Source: Nematostella vectensis
Lineage: Eukaryota > Cnidaria > Anthozoa > Actiniaria > Edwardsiidae
Assembly: GCF_932526225.1 (NCBI RefSeq)
Contig: NC_064041.1
Coordinates: forward strand, 2,926,699 to 2,990,698
Direction: 5' to 3'
Length of the DNA stretch: 64,000 nt
The notes below the pieces were generated by a model that had not been told where the DNA came from, did no database searches, and saw nothing but the letters and a program-made list of their open reading frames with translations. The position numbers and the translations under genes are program-made. Every line of letters begins with the position of its first letter. The first letter of the stretch is position 1. Shown here piece by piece: positions 43,641 through 56,495 of the stretch.

Positions 43641-46320
43641 TCTCGCAAAGAATAGCGGCTGAAAAATAATAATAGCTTTCTGAATTAAATTTTTGTTATT
43701 TTATCCCCTTCAATCAGAAATATCAATATGACACACATTGATCACAAATCTATCAGTTCGTCCCAAGGACTGCATGAAGGTCTGCTGGTCATTTTACGTT
43801 AAAATTCCCAATTTTCTTCCTTGTCTAACGTAAAGCGGCACCAACCTGAACTGGTCCGACGTAAGGAATTCGCCTCGAGTTCTAGGATTGCTATTTTTTT
43901 TTTTTTCCCTTTCTTGTTAAACTATTTAAGGCGTTCGAAACACATTTGTTCTAATACAACACGCCTATTCCCAGGTGGTATAACTAGAAAGATTACATGC
44001 AAGTTGTAGGAAAACTAGATTGTCTGCATAGGCGGTGTAGACAAGGTATACTCATTTTTCTTTTGTTCCGACGAAGGGATAAAGCTCGAAACGTCAGCGT
44101 AACTACTCTGTTTCACAGAGGCGTTTAACATACCTTTTCAACCTTGTGTTGATTTATACCCTATTTTAGCTGGCGCGCAATTAAAGTATTTTTTTCTCGC
44201 AAGCTTGAAAATATACCGAAGAAGTGAACTCTGTCCAAAACTGAACTAAAAAAAATCTATCTATCTATAAAAGTCAACTTTAAATTTAACTTCTCTGTAA
44301 AGTAACTATACGAATGTTTCTGACTTTTGTCACCCAAATTATAAATAAGAGAAATTACAGTATAGGCACTTTTTATGTCTCGGCAAATTTTTATTTTCTA
44401 ATTTCCCCTTTTCCCAGTGCAATCAAGATAATGTATAGAATGGATTTATAAGATAGACAGAATTATCTCGGTAAAGTATAAAACAGTTTTAGGGTTCCTT
44501 TCAGAGTAAACGATTGTTTGGTCACAGCCAGGTTTCTTCCAAGCTTAAATGATAGTACTTTCGGGTAAAAGCTCGCACTTCAAGTACTGATTTTCCATTT
44601 TCCAGAACGGCCCGCACTATTACAAAGCTCTTATTATACCATACCAACCAAAAAGCGCTTATCTTCAGATAATGGCATGTAGAAGTTCCCAACAGTCCGT
44701 CGCAAAGACGTTTGTTAGAATATGTTTGATAAAAAATATTTGTTCTAAAAGAAAAAGAAACATTTTTATAATTGCGAGACAACGAACGAATGGTCGAAAA
44801 TTCAAAATATGATAGCTATTCGTGATAAATATATATCTAAAAAAATAACAAGATCTTGGTGCAAAACACGGAGAAACCTACATCGAGGCGCCTAGAAGCC
44901 CTACTCCACAAAGATGCCGTAAATAGTGTCTCCTTTTCAGGAGAAAAGTTTTTTTTGCAAAACGGAGTCAAACGTGATTTTAAACATTCTCAGTTGATGT
45001 ATCTTTTACTAATTTTGGGAACCGGCAGTCTCTTTTCCATTACCGTTTGCACTTGAAGTTTGTACAAAAAAAATTACCTAATGCCCATGTGATATAATTT
45101 TCTTAGTGACAATTTCAGTTTCGGCCCCCTTTTCATGAAGCTAAAAATAGTCATCGTTGGAAAAACCTTCCCCCTCTAATGACGTTTTGAGGAGATTTTT
45201 TCAGTACAATTTACTGATGCGCTTACGAGAACCGTCCATCAAGCACAAACTTTCAAATAAACACTTGTCCTAAAAGAGCTAACCACTTAATAAATAATTG
45301 GTCAGGAAACGGCAAATGCATGGGAAATTTTGTATTATCATGCAAAATGAGCTATAAAAATTCCTTATTTCTATATTTTGGGTTTAAGTTGAGATCATGT
45401 TTCTAACATAATACATTAAATCGCCGAAACACCCATGTGCGATTACACCTATAATTCCCGAAAGAAAGATGCAAAATCGTCATTGGAAAATAGGACGATA
45501 CAATCTGGACCCAAATTGGATAAACAATCTCCAAATTACGTGTTTTATTAAAGCACCTGTTTACAAACAAAACAATGATATAGAAGTAAGAAATGCAAAA
45601 TTTCAAAGAAAGCCGAAAAGAGACGTATTGCCAGCCAAGGCGTAGCCATGCTCTGGCCGATACAAGTTATAGCACACTCGAAAAGAAATGTGTTAAAATT
45701 ATTATAAAAAAATATCAAGGCATAAAATCAAGTATAATTTTACCTCTCTTTGCCTGCAATCCAACGTTTCTTATAGAATGGGACTTTTAAGTAGGCGAAA
45801 AATCAAAAATTACATTAGGGAGTTTCTTCAAAGGCATAATGGTTTATCCAACTTTGCCGAAAACAGTTGTCATTCTGATTGAACTATAATTCAACCCAGC
45901 TTATCAGCGGCAACGGCATTGGGGACTAAATCAAACGCATTAATGAACGAGTCTTTATCAGACCAACAGGTGCAGAGTGAATCCCACTTAATCAATCAAC
46001 CAATCAAATCGATAATCGTTTAAAGAAACCAATTGTAGCAAAGGCTGAACTTTGAGCCAGCTAGCGACATACATACAACAAGAATATAAATAAAATTAAT
46101 GTTATTGGCATTTCATTGGTATGATAAAGTCACAAATCTTGTCTCAAGGACTGCATGAAGGTCTGCTGGTCATCCTACTTAGATGTTATGCTAGAAATTA
46201 CCAATTGGTAATCTTTACATTATTTGTGGGAAAAAATATATTCTATAGACTTTTGGCGCGTAATGCAAGTAATGCAAATGTGAAAAATTTTGTAGTGCGA
46301 TTTGTTTAATTTTTTTAAAG
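43641..46320. other. gene-free stretch
   Basis: Mostly AT-rich. The shared block CAAGGACTGCATGAAGGTCT occurs at about 43,766 and 46,145. The dispersed repeat 44,034-44,165 matches 10,043-10,150 in reverse. Open frames here are short, with no recognisable domain. Confidence 0.5.
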
Positions 46321-46325
46321 AGGAG

Positions 46326-46738
46326 GAAGTGGGAATAAACCCGTGCAAACGATTCATCGTTTAAAAAAAAGCTTATATACCTTCTCAACGCGTTTTTGAA
46401 TTCTTGGCGATTTAGTGAAGAACACTATAAAAGAAAAGAGGAAATCGTGAGTTTCTTTTATAAATATTCTTTTAGAATCAACCAGTCAGAGATTTGCATC
46501 GAGTACAGTAGAATAGACACTTGTTCTAAAACTCTTTATATTCCCCATCCCCCACAAAAAAGCATTTTATAACACTTTATATCTATTATTAGACATTTTC
46601 TGTTAAGCGGGGTGACCGTGAGATCTCTAAAAAAATTTTTCACCTTTAGTGTAATGTTTAGATCAAACAAATCCTAGCCCCAACACACACCTTGTGCTTT
46701 TCAGAAATGGCCATTCACTGGACCAGGTGCTTGCGCCA
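46326..46738 (+). repeat. Left part of a dispersed inverted pair
   Basis: 46,326-46,410 and 46,665-46,738 match the reverse complement of 48,210-48,297 and 48,110-48,190 respectively (GGAATAAA-CCGT-CAAAC, CTTCTCAACGCG, AAATCCTAGCCCCAA, CAAGGTGCTTGCG-type words). The two copies face each other across about 1.4 kb. Confidence 0.65.
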
Positions 46739-46739
46739 G

Positions 46740-46804
46740 CATTCTGTCTAATGATTGGTTAAAAAAGCAAATGTACCTTAGGCTAGAACAGTAAACATAC
46801 TGAG
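46740..46804 (+). repeat. 65-bp dispersed repeat, shared with 57,602-57,668
   Basis: ATTCTGTCTAATGATTGGTT through CAGTAAACATACTGAG, nearly identical at both sites. Confidence 0.8.
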
Positions 46805-46898
46805 CGATGTTCATGAACCATTATGACATAAAAAAAACGGACGAGATAAATCAATAATATCCTATATGTATATTGTTTAAAAATATATTTTGTGTTCT

Positions 46899-47060
46899 TA
46901 CCTTTATCGTTTGGTGAGCTGTTTTCATCTGTGAGGCCTGAAGGAATAGAGAGACGTCTTTCGGTGCAGCGATTCTTAAGCCGAATGAATGCGACATAAG
47001 CAAAGGTGCATCGCAGAGGGTAACGGGGACACGAACGCGCACTATATAAGGATCTAGCCT
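46899..47060 (-). other. Candidate promoter and first exon, unproven
   Basis: On the minus strand a TATATAG box (about 47,043) is followed by open coding sense (MSHSFGLRIAAPKDVSLFL..) and a consensus donor AAAG/GTAAGA at about 46,900. No downstream exon was found and the protein is unknown. An alternative is part of a repeat. Confidence 0.2.
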
Positions 47061-48109
47061 CAGGCAAGCTGTCATTTGTCATTTGACTTCAATAAGTGCA
47101 GAGCTCCCTAGAGAGAGGCCAGAAAGCTATAATGAAGCTCAAGATTGGTCGAAAACACATAATTGGAGTAAACCCAGTCTATTTATTAGCCTTTTGTCGT
47201 AAGAAAACGAAAAACAAGGGAGGATTAGATTAGGTCTTGAAGTGATGAATTTTGAAAATTTGTTGTTTGTTCGCGCGCGCACCTGAATGACGCCATTTAA
47301 AATGAGCGCGCGCTGTGTTTGATTTCTCAATGACAATTTCTTTTTTGGTAGACAATTGACCTCAAACACTTTCCCGAATATGATTCTTTAACAATCTCTT
47401 GTACTTTACAGTTCGTGCGTTCTTTACAGTTCGCGCGTTCGTGTTTGAAAGTGGAGGGACCCTGAAACAAACCAAGCCAAACTTTCATACCAACAAAGAT
47501 ATACTCTTTACCACCATCCCTTCCTTCGTGCTGCGAGTCGATTGTACTATACTGCACCCCTCCCCCTTTTCCACAAGGTCCCACCTCCATCGCATATGCT
47601 GTTGGTTAAAAGCTGGTATTCGTACCATGGCACCTGGGATGGATAGAGGGATACAGGGGGGGTTAGTAGGGAGAATGTGTATAGGGGGAAAAGGGGGGTC
47701 ATTAAGGTAAAGTATGGATAATGGTACCAAATGACACAAAAATGAATGACAAATGAAGGGGTATGGGATATTAAATAATTTTACCAATTGCGTTCAAAGG
47801 AGCTTCTCCATGTCTATAACTAACTAAAAGCTTTCTTCGGTAACATTTTACTTAAGTATCTTGTAAACAATGATACAATAGACACTTTGCTCAAACTCTC
47901 CGTTTAAGTATTTAGTGTTTGTTCTCATAGTTGCTCAATACAGAAACGGGTGTTATCAGCTGTCAATGACACCATCCTAATTATTTGACCCGTGCTCATC
48001 CTGAGGATTTTCTGTGAAGCTCTTCAAGTTCGCGGAGACTTTAAGTTTACTCAGTATTTTTTTTTGTATCTTTACATTTGCTTTTCAAACCAATTTTCAA
48101 AATAATTTT
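47061..48109. other. gene-free stretch
   Basis: No coding exon recognised. A GCGCGCGC run at 47,271-47,313 and the small direct repeat CTTTACAGTTCG(T/C)GCGTTC at 47,402-47,443 are the only marks. Confidence 0.45.
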
Positions 48110-48297
48110 TTGCGCAAGCACCTTGTCCAGTCATTTCTGAAAAACGGAACGTGTATATTGGGGCTAGGATTTCTAAATAGAAATTGCGCTAAAGTAGTCA
48201 TAAAATGATATAAGATTCAAAAGCGCGTTGAAAAGGTATAAGCTTTACCCCTTTTTTTCTAATCAATGAATTGTTTGTACGGTTTTATTCCCACATT
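48110..48297 (-). repeat. Right part of the dispersed inverted pair
   Basis: Reverse-orientation partner of 46,326-46,738. Confidence 0.65.
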
Positions 48298-48487
48298 TTG
48301 CTTGATACAATGGTTAACCTTTAGAATTTTGTTCTTGAGCGGCTCGCAGAAATCTCTTCTTCTTCTTTTTTTGACTACTATTTTTAATTCCGTATTGGAA
48401 CTTTTCAATAAAGTTATACGAATAACAAAAATTTGGTTCAGAAAAGATTTTATGTTCAGCCGCTATTTAAAGGGAGAGTGCAATTGC

Positions 48488-48724
48488 AATCCAATCGGGG
48501 GGCGGAAAAGCTCTCTGATAAAAATCTGAGCACCTCCGAAAGAACAAAAAGGGATTTTTCTACGCCTTTGCGGCATCTCCACGGGACGTTTATTGTCGGA
48601 TTTGGCTTGATACCAGAGTGATCTAGCTTAGGCTTTATATTGTTGTCTACAAAATAGCACGTCTATTGAAAACCGAAAGTGGGGGGTGCGTTCGCACCCC
48701 CTGCACCCCCTAAGTACGGGCCTG
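48488..48724 (-). mobile_element. MITE of the CAGGCCCG family, reverse orientation
   Basis: Reads as the reverse complement of the left two-thirds of the element: GAGCACCTCCGAAAGAAC, GGACGTTTATTGTCGGATTT, CCAGAGTGATCTAGCTTA and the end TACGGGCCTG. The C-rich right end is missing or changed. Confidence 0.82.
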
Positions 48725-49159
48725 AACAAATCTTTTGCAAAACGCCTTTGTTTGCCAGGCAATAATTATACTTAACCAAAAATAATAGGCAACTGGGTTA
48801 ACAAGCATAATCTAAACTATAAATACGTTGTCTCTGGTCATGTTTGCTAGTCAATGCTAGTTAAATTAGAAAGAAAACGAGTTAGAAAACTAGTTGCTGC
48901 CTTACTTGCTATTTGCTAATAATTATTTTTTTGGCAGCCAGCCCTAAATCCCCGATGCACGTTGCTAGGGATAATTCGAAACAATTCAAAGCAATGAAAT
49001 CTGATAAATGCAGAACGTCATCATTTATGATATCTATATTTCAGCTGTTGAAAATATTTGAATATAATCCCATTGAAAGTGAATGAAGTGAATTTATTTA
49101 TTGCGCGACTACAATACTTTTCGTATGCTTTTTTTCGTGTAAAATGCTATATTTAAGCT

Positions 49160-50870
49160 TGTAGTCACTTTTGCTGACGACATATTGCGGTTGTAAGGGT
49201 AAGGAATAGTTTTTCAGGCTGTTTTTAATGCTAGACAAATTCATGGCCTTTCTGGCTTAAAGGTAAATCCTGATAAAAAAGAAGTCCTTTGTTTAGGCAG
49301 AGCGAATTTTACTGAAGAAGAGTTGAACGTAAAATAAATAAAGCAGTCTGTCAAAATATTGGGAGTTTCCTTCACCCTTAATCCCCGCCTCTCCAGGGCA
49401 CTTACCTATGAGATTCTTTTAGATTTCATTGAAAATAAGTTAAATGGATGGAAATGGAGGGGCTTAACATTTCGGGAAAATTCAAATTATTAAATCTTTT
49501 ATCGTTCCAAAAATAATTTTTATTTCATCAATTATAAGTTTTGATAGAAGATCTCTTAAACAAAATAAATAAGTTGTTGTATAATTTTATATGGAATGGT
49601 AAAGATAAAATAAGCCCTAAACGACTATGAAGATGGAGGACTCAAAATGCCAGACATCGTCTCCATGATCAAAACTCAAAGAATAATGTGTACTAAAAAA
49701 AAATTAGGAGAGGAGCAGTCGTTTTTGAAAATTATGTTTAAACACTATATCAAAGGTTATGGAGGGCCTTTATTATTCTCTTGCGCATATGCTATTCCAA
49801 AACTTGAAGCTAACAATTCTTTACCTAGGCTAGGTTCTATCGAGAATGTTTTTTATCGAGGTTGGTCACAGATTAATCCGGTCTCTCTAGATACGACAGT
49901 TGATATAGCCAACCAAATAAATTGGAATAATGAATTTTTTTGAATTGATAAATATTCTGTTTTTAACAGAAAGCTTTTTAAAGCTTAAAAGTACAAGGCT
50001 TAAAAGTACAAGGCTTCAATAAAATTGGATACTTTTTTTATGAGAGCGGGCAGTGTATTTTGAATGATATCGATAGACCTGCCCTAACCATGCTTGACTG
50101 GCTATTGTTAAAAGGCATCTATGATGCAATCCATAGACATTGGAAAACTAGACTCAAGAACGCTAGTCAAAATGATACAAACCCTCTAGTTGTTGATAAT
50201 ATTTTTATCTTACTAAAGGAGATTGTCGCATTGAGTAAAGTAAAGCATCTTCTCGCGTTGTATACAAACTGTTTCTAAGCGATATTGCTACAGTGACCCA
50301 AACAGCAAGAGAGCATTATGACAGATATTTCTCTCCTTTTAAAATAAAATGGAAAAAGTTGTACCCTATTCCATTTCATTGCTCTATTGAAACTAAATTA
50401 CGAGTACTTCAGTACAAGATCCTCCACCGCATCATTTTTACTAATAATATGCTTCATAAGTTCAAAATAGTGCAATAGCCTCTCTGCTCCTTCTGTAATG
50501 GCGAAGAGGAGACAACCACTCATCTGTTTTTCACCTGCCCCTTTGTCGAATCATTATGGGCCGATATACAACATTTCTTGAGGGGGGAGATATTCTAGAC
50601 AAAAATTTGAATGGGATGTATGTTATCCTGGGAGTTTTCAAATCAAGCAACAAACAGACCTTGCTGAATCATATTATCTTGGCGGCAAAACATTCATCTG
50701 TTCGTGTAAGCTCGAGTCGCAAATTCCTAATTTCTCTAATTTTAAGGGGAAATTGATCCAAACAGATAAAATTGAATATATTATTACAAGAGATAAGAAT
50801 TCCACATTAGTTAATTTAAACAAATGGAAAAAGCTTATTCCGTTATTAACATAATACTTTAACAACGCAT
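49160..50870 (+). mobile_element. L1/Tx1-like LINE relic, decayed
   Basis: Coding sense in broken frames begins at the RT active site (FADDILR near 49,172) and continues with GLKVNPDKKEVL, KILGVSFTLNP, LYNFIWNGK and YEDGGLKMPDI. Then comes the long C-terminal region (WSQINPVSLDTTVD; AREHYDRYFSPFKIKWKK). It ends with a cysteine-histidine motif (PLCSFCNGEEETTTHLFFTC) typical of L1/Tx1 proteins. Stops and frame changes are numerous. The 5' half is absent. Confidence 0.85.
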
Positions 50871-51391
50871 CATTCAGATATATTCCTCAAGATAAGCAGA
50901 TACATAGACATATACAGTATTACATTTTCCATGTGATTTTTAATCATAAACATTCCTTTATAAAGGAAACATGTTTTGTTGCTATCAAATTTATTTATGT
51001 GTTAGTGAAGTGTATAAAGCAACCAGTCATATTTTTTAAACTGCATTATAGATTATACTTTTGTTGAATAAACCAAAATGCTTTCTCTTTTATCCATTCA
51101 GTTCAAGACTTCTCATTCTCATTCTCACAGTAAAAGCAAGTGTAGCTACAGGGGGGATATCCATTGAATCAAAACAGTAAAAGCCATGTCTCTATTTTGT
51201 ATAATTAACTTATAAAGTATAAAACATATGTTTGGGTAAACCCTTTATAAAAATAAAGGATCCAGACCGTTTTTGGACAAATAGAAACAAAAGCGAATTC
51301 AATTGTTATTATTTCTACATTATTTGTAGTTATCATAGATTGCAAGATAAAAACAAAATACTATACAGGTGCATTCTGATCCAAAAAGTAG
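50871..51391. other. gene-free stretch
   Basis: AT-rich sequence. No exon, long repeat or element end was recognised. Confidence 0.45.
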
Positions 51392-51541
51392 AAAGATAGA
51401 CTCAATTATGGCTCCAACTCACTTAGATGGATATCAGGCATAAAGATAGACTCAATTATGGCTCCAACTCACTTAGATGGATATGAGGCATAAAGATAGA
51501 CTCAATTATGGCTCCAACTCACTTAGATGGATATCAGGCAT
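51392..51541 (+). repeat. 50-bp tandem repeat, three copies
   Basis: Three copies of a 50-bp unit beginning AAAGATAGACTCAATTATGG with a single base difference (ATCAGG against ATGAGG). The near identity points to recent duplication. Confidence 0.95.
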
Positions 51542-52164
51542 TTCTTTAGTAGCCCTTCAGTAGTTTGGTGTACATATATGTGTAAGTGTACAAGCTGAGA
51601 CATTGTACAAACAGTTTTCTGCTGTTCCCGTGAGCCAGTTATGCACTATAAAAACAAATATTGAAACAAATGTTTTCTTTTATTGTATACCACTCCCTTG
51701 TTTTGTACAGGCAAATAGTAATTGTTGTATTGGGATGGTACTAAGCCCTACTATTAACCCTGCATCTGATAAATTAGCACGAGGGCACAATGGTCTAATG
51801 ACCAAGTGTTCTCCTAGAAATCAAATTGCGCTATACTCCCTATTCAAACAGGTTTACCTAGTACTCTGTTTTGTATACTTATAAATGACAGACAGGGTGA
51901 GGGAAAGTTGACAAATTCCCTTAGCCTTTCTTTATGTTCTGGATCATGAAGTCTGGTACTTACTAACAGCAGGATGGCACCAGAGAAAGGACCCAAGGTA
52001 ATGACCACCCTAGATAATGTAATATCAGAGTTTCACTTGCACACTCCCTGGGTACCGCTGAAATATCTTTTGAAACTGGGGTCATTTGCCGAAGCCTGAT
52101 TATGGTAAACATGTATTGATCAACTATTAAATTTGGTAAAAAGATAATAAAGACAAATTGACTT
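51542..52164. other. gene-free stretch before LINE
   Basis: No recognised coding exon on either strand. The open frame at 51,603-51,884 has no domain. Confidence 0.45.
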
Positions 52165-53611
52165 GATTTGATCCCATCCATGCATCTATTTTCAAAGCAT
52201 GTAAAACTACCTTATTGCCAGTCATAACCATCATAACAAACATGTCACTGCAGTTAGGTCCAATGCCTACCAAGCTGAAGGAGGCGCTTATTAAACCTAA
52301 CTTTAAAAAACATTCTTTTGACACTGAAAAATATCAGAGTTTCCGGCCCATCTCTAATCTGAGGGTTGTATCTAAGGTTCTGGAGAAGGTAGTCGCCTGC
52401 CAATTGAAAGACCATATCTGTGATAACAACCTTAAAGAAGCTCTCCAGTCTGCCTATAAACGGTTCCATAGCACTGAGACGGCCCTTTTAAAAGTGCAAA
52501 ACGATATTCTCCATGATATTGATAATCAAAAATGTGTTATTCTTTTACTACTAGATATGTCAGCTGCTTTTGATACGGTGGACCATGAAATATTGCTTGA
52601 AAGAATGAGTAAACGTTTTGGAATCAAGGGTAGCGTACTAAATTGGTTTCGCTCTTATCTGAAGGATAGAACACAGTTTGTCGTGATTAATGGTGTCAGG
52701 TCAATGTCCAAAGAACTTCGCTATGGTGTTCCACAGCGATCTGTACTGGGTCCAATGCTTTATCTTAATTACACCTCGCCTATAGGTGGCATTATTAGAG
52801 GCTATATACTTAACTTCCATCTTTACGCTGATGATACTCAGCTATATCGTGCTTTCAAGCAAACGCCTATTGATCAATCTGCCTCCATCGCAAAAGTTGA
52901 AGCGTGTGTTCGTGACACTGACAACTGGATGACTAATAATAAGCTCAAATTGAACAAAGAAAAGACTGAGCTACTTATTATTAGTGCCAGACATCGTCCG
53001 CCCCCGACAATAGAACTTGTCAATGTTTCTGGTGAAATAATTCTTCCAACACCATCTGCAAGGAACATCGGGGTTATTTTTGACAAAGGCATGTCCCTTG
53101 AAAAGCAAGTGACTAACATCTGCAAAACATCGTTTTTTCATCTAAAAAATATAGGCAAAATTCGTGACTGTCTATCCGTGTCGGATACAGAATCTTTAAT
53201 ACATGCTTTTGTAACATCTAAGTTAGATAACTGTAACTCATTGCTATTTGGACTACCGGACTGTTTAATTTATCGCCTTCAAACTGTCCAAAATGCCGCA
53301 GCACGTCTTATCACCCGTACAATAAAAAATACGATCACATCACACCTGTGTTGAGACAGCTCCACTGGCTTCCCATGACCCAACGCATTAATTTTAAAAT
53401 GTTACTTCTTACCTACAAAGCGCTGAATGGTCTCGCACCAAACTATATTGCAGATATGTTGGAGCCATATAAACCCACAAGAAGCCTAAGGTCTGCCTCA
53501 AAAAATATATTAAAACAGCCTTCAGCTAAACTAATCACATATGGACATATATCTTTTTCGTATGCTGCACCCAAACTCTGGAATGCTTTGGATCCAGGCC
53601 TTATTCAATAA
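52165..53611 (+). pseudogene. CR1/L2-like LINE reverse transcriptase, one frameshift
   Basis: Coding sense starts near 52,168 (DPIHASIFKACKTTLLPVI) just after a TGA, so the endonuclease half is missing. Visible motifs: EKYQSFRPISNLRVVSK, motif A LLLLDMSAAFDTVDHEILL, motif B GVPQRSVLGPMLYL (the usual Gly-Ser is Arg-Ser) and motif C HLYADDTQLY, intact. The thumb and connection follow (NNKLKLNKEKTELLI). A frameshift near 53,330 ends the 379-codon frame after ITSHLC, and the next frame continues LRQLHWLPMTQRINFKMLLL, then PKLWNALDPGLIQ, to the true end. It is the best-preserved LINE in the window but is 5'-truncated and not autonomous. Confidence 0.9.
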
Positions 53612-56100
53612 TTTAAATGCAGTACATCAAAGTAAACAAACACAATTCCAGGTGTGAATATGGCTGTCAAAGTTGTCAAGAGTCTAATGGTAAATTCTTA
53701 TGTCCTATCATAGAAGTTCCATTATAAATATTTTTTTAAATCAAAACAATACTCGACAAGCTTTGCCCTTGTGCAGAATAGGTCATGGATGTAACAGCAT
53801 TCCAAAGATTTGAAATAATATATTTAGACTGTTTAGATGCCATACTGTAATTTTTATGTATTGATTTAGTGGCGATTCTCTCCTTCATTGGACTGAATAT
53901 TCAGAAAAATATATGGAAATTAAAATCAAAAAATATATCTCCTTTCATGCATTACATATTGGTGCACCAACTCTTTACCATATAGTGGCCTTGTTGTTGG
54001 TGGCCTACTCCAAAATGAATGCAATGAAGAAAAAACAGATTGACTTTGGAAGCAAATCCTAAAAACCATCTAAGGCATCACTGACAGTGCTAAAATGCTA
54101 ACTTCTAATTTCAAACCAAACCCTTTCATTGGTCTATGTTTGGGGTAGAGATGAAGCAAAGAATATCAATTGACTAAAAAATAGTCGACGGGGGAGGAGA
54201 TATAAAGGGAATTGACTCAACTTGAAAGGTTTGTTGAAAAAAATATAACAGTTATGAAAATAATTTGATTGAGCATTTCTTGACATTTCCCCTTTCCCAT
54301 TATCTTAACCCTTTCACCACCACAGGGCTCTAAAGAGGCCATGTCTATGCTATCCAAGCTATGTGAACAGAATTCTATTATTGAAAAAGAACAAGGTTTT
54401 TGCTAGTGTTATAAAGTTTAAGTATCTTGCCCTAAAAAACCCTTCCCCTTAATAAAAGTTCCATTAATGTACATTTTGTAAAGCTACATTCTGACAAGCT
54501 TTGTCCTTGCGAAGAACAAGTAATGGATGAAACAGGATTTCAAAGATAGAATATAGTGTCAGACACAATTTTAGATAAGATGCAATACTGAAGTTTTAAT
54601 GTACCATTTTAAGTGGTGATTTTCCATCCCCATGGGAATTAATATCTACAAATATACATCCAGTAATGCATTATATTTTGGTGTTTTTAGAAACCCTGGA
54701 TCCAACCATTCCAATGAAATAAATCTAAACCTTCAAAATAAATGTAATGGAAAAGAGACTTGGAAAGGAAATCCTAAAAAGAAGATATAAGTGAAAGTAC
54801 TAAATGAAAATTTCTAATTTAAAAATCAAATCTGTTCATTAATTTATTTTTGGTGTAGAGGGGAAATAGCAAGGAGCATCAATTGCATAAAAATAGTCAA
54901 CAAGGAAAAGGAAGAAATATGACTCTTCTTTAAATGTTTAAAAAGAAAATATAATAACAATAATGTGATAATTATATTCTGTACTTTCCTAAAATATCCC
55001 CTTTCCCATTATCTTTAGGTTAATAGAAAACTGTTTTCGTTACAGATTTATTATTTAAAAAGCAAAATTATGCTTTTAATTTTATATAACATAAGTATCT
55101 TGTTCTAAAAAAACCTATGAGTGTGTACTGCTGAATCACATAGTAATGCCCTAGTCATTTAAACCACCTCCCTTATGGTCCTGGGGAAGTCAGGGGTTAT
55201 GTGGGGTTTTAGATTACTTTTTAACCAGAATACATCAAGAGGGGTGGTGGTATTGACTGTTTTTGACTCTTAACTTGGAAACAGGCTTTTTTCAAAGTCT
55301 AATCCCCCACCCTTTCCTGGGACCATGTGTGTGGGGGTATCAAATGACTAGTTAAAAAGAACTCCCTACTGTCTTTCAGACATGTTTTTCAACACATGGT
55401 TTTCAATTCTCATGTCTTCCAGTCTTTAGCATTCATCTTGGCCCTCAGTAGTCCCTGGTTCATAAAAGAGTAACATTTCTTTCAAAACAATCTTTTCATC
55501 AAACATTTATAATCTGACTAATTTCCACAAATATTTGAAAAAATAATAATAAACACAAGAGATGTAAGATGCAGACAATAACAATACATATTGGCAACAG
55601 GGGTTGAATTTTGTTTTGTTTTTATCCTCGGTAACAAAAATTTCTCTTGTAAGTTGAAAAAGTTGCTGTGTCTTCTAAGGATATGTATCTTCTTAGGACT
55701 AAGAGCACAGGATATAAAGACAAGAACGGTCTTCTTTACCAGTATATGACAAATGCAACACGATATTGGTTAAGCCTTTATGAAATATTTCAACAGAACC
55801 AAGAATAAAGATAGAACAAAGAATGTCAAAACAAAAGGTGTTATGCTCATTCTCAAAGCAAACAAAAAGGACAAAAAAAGCCCAATAACTGTCATATCCT
55901 CGATAGACAAAAGAAATCGTCGTCTGAAACTCACCTTGCATTTTGTCGCTTTCTTGTGGTTTTGTTCGCTTTTTAATGTGAACTATTACTTACTTAAATT
56001 TACTAGCAAAACCCAGACATATCCTTACATAAATCTTGGCGTGAGTGAATGTTAGTAGATCTCCTCTAGTTGACTTTATCCTTAAGTCACAAAATTTGAG
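53587..56100 (+). repeat. Long 3' segment after LINE, partner of 34,425-35,834
   Basis: Begins in the LINE's last codons. Units at about 53,700-54,440 and 54,440-55,100 resemble each other (GACAAGCTTTG.CCTTG, then GATTTCAAAGAT-type words, then TTTGGGGTAGAG.. and AAAAATAGTC), pointing to a tandem duplication of about 720 bp. From 54,790 on it runs parallel with the other copy. No coding exon recognised. Confidence 0.75.
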
Positions 56101-56206
56101 GCAAAAATAAATAATCAACGCATGACAAGAACTTTTCCCTTGCTCTGTGCTTGTATTTAGCCGCCATTACGGGGCCGAGTGAGGCCTGGGAGTTGCGCGG
56201 CTGACG

Positions 56207-56208
<2 letters not shown>

Positions 56209-56243
<35 letters not shown>
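56209..56243 (+). repeat. (GGCT)n microsatellite
   Basis: About eight GGCT units in a row. Confidence 0.95.
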
Positions 56244-56245
<2 letters not shown>

Positions 56246-56347
56246 GAGTGACACTACAGGGTACCCGCGCAATGACCACAAAACCAAGTCGCATAGTTAT
56301 ACCATATTTCTATACCTATGGAGCTCCGCGCGCCGCGCTGGCTCCGC

Positions 56348-56495
<148 letters not shown>

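Noticed and set aside
44085-44130. Possible hammerhead ribozyme (GACGAAGGG .. CGAAAC .. GTC words)
   Set aside because: The CUGANGA core is not matched and no stem II could be paired; kept only as a dispersed repeat.
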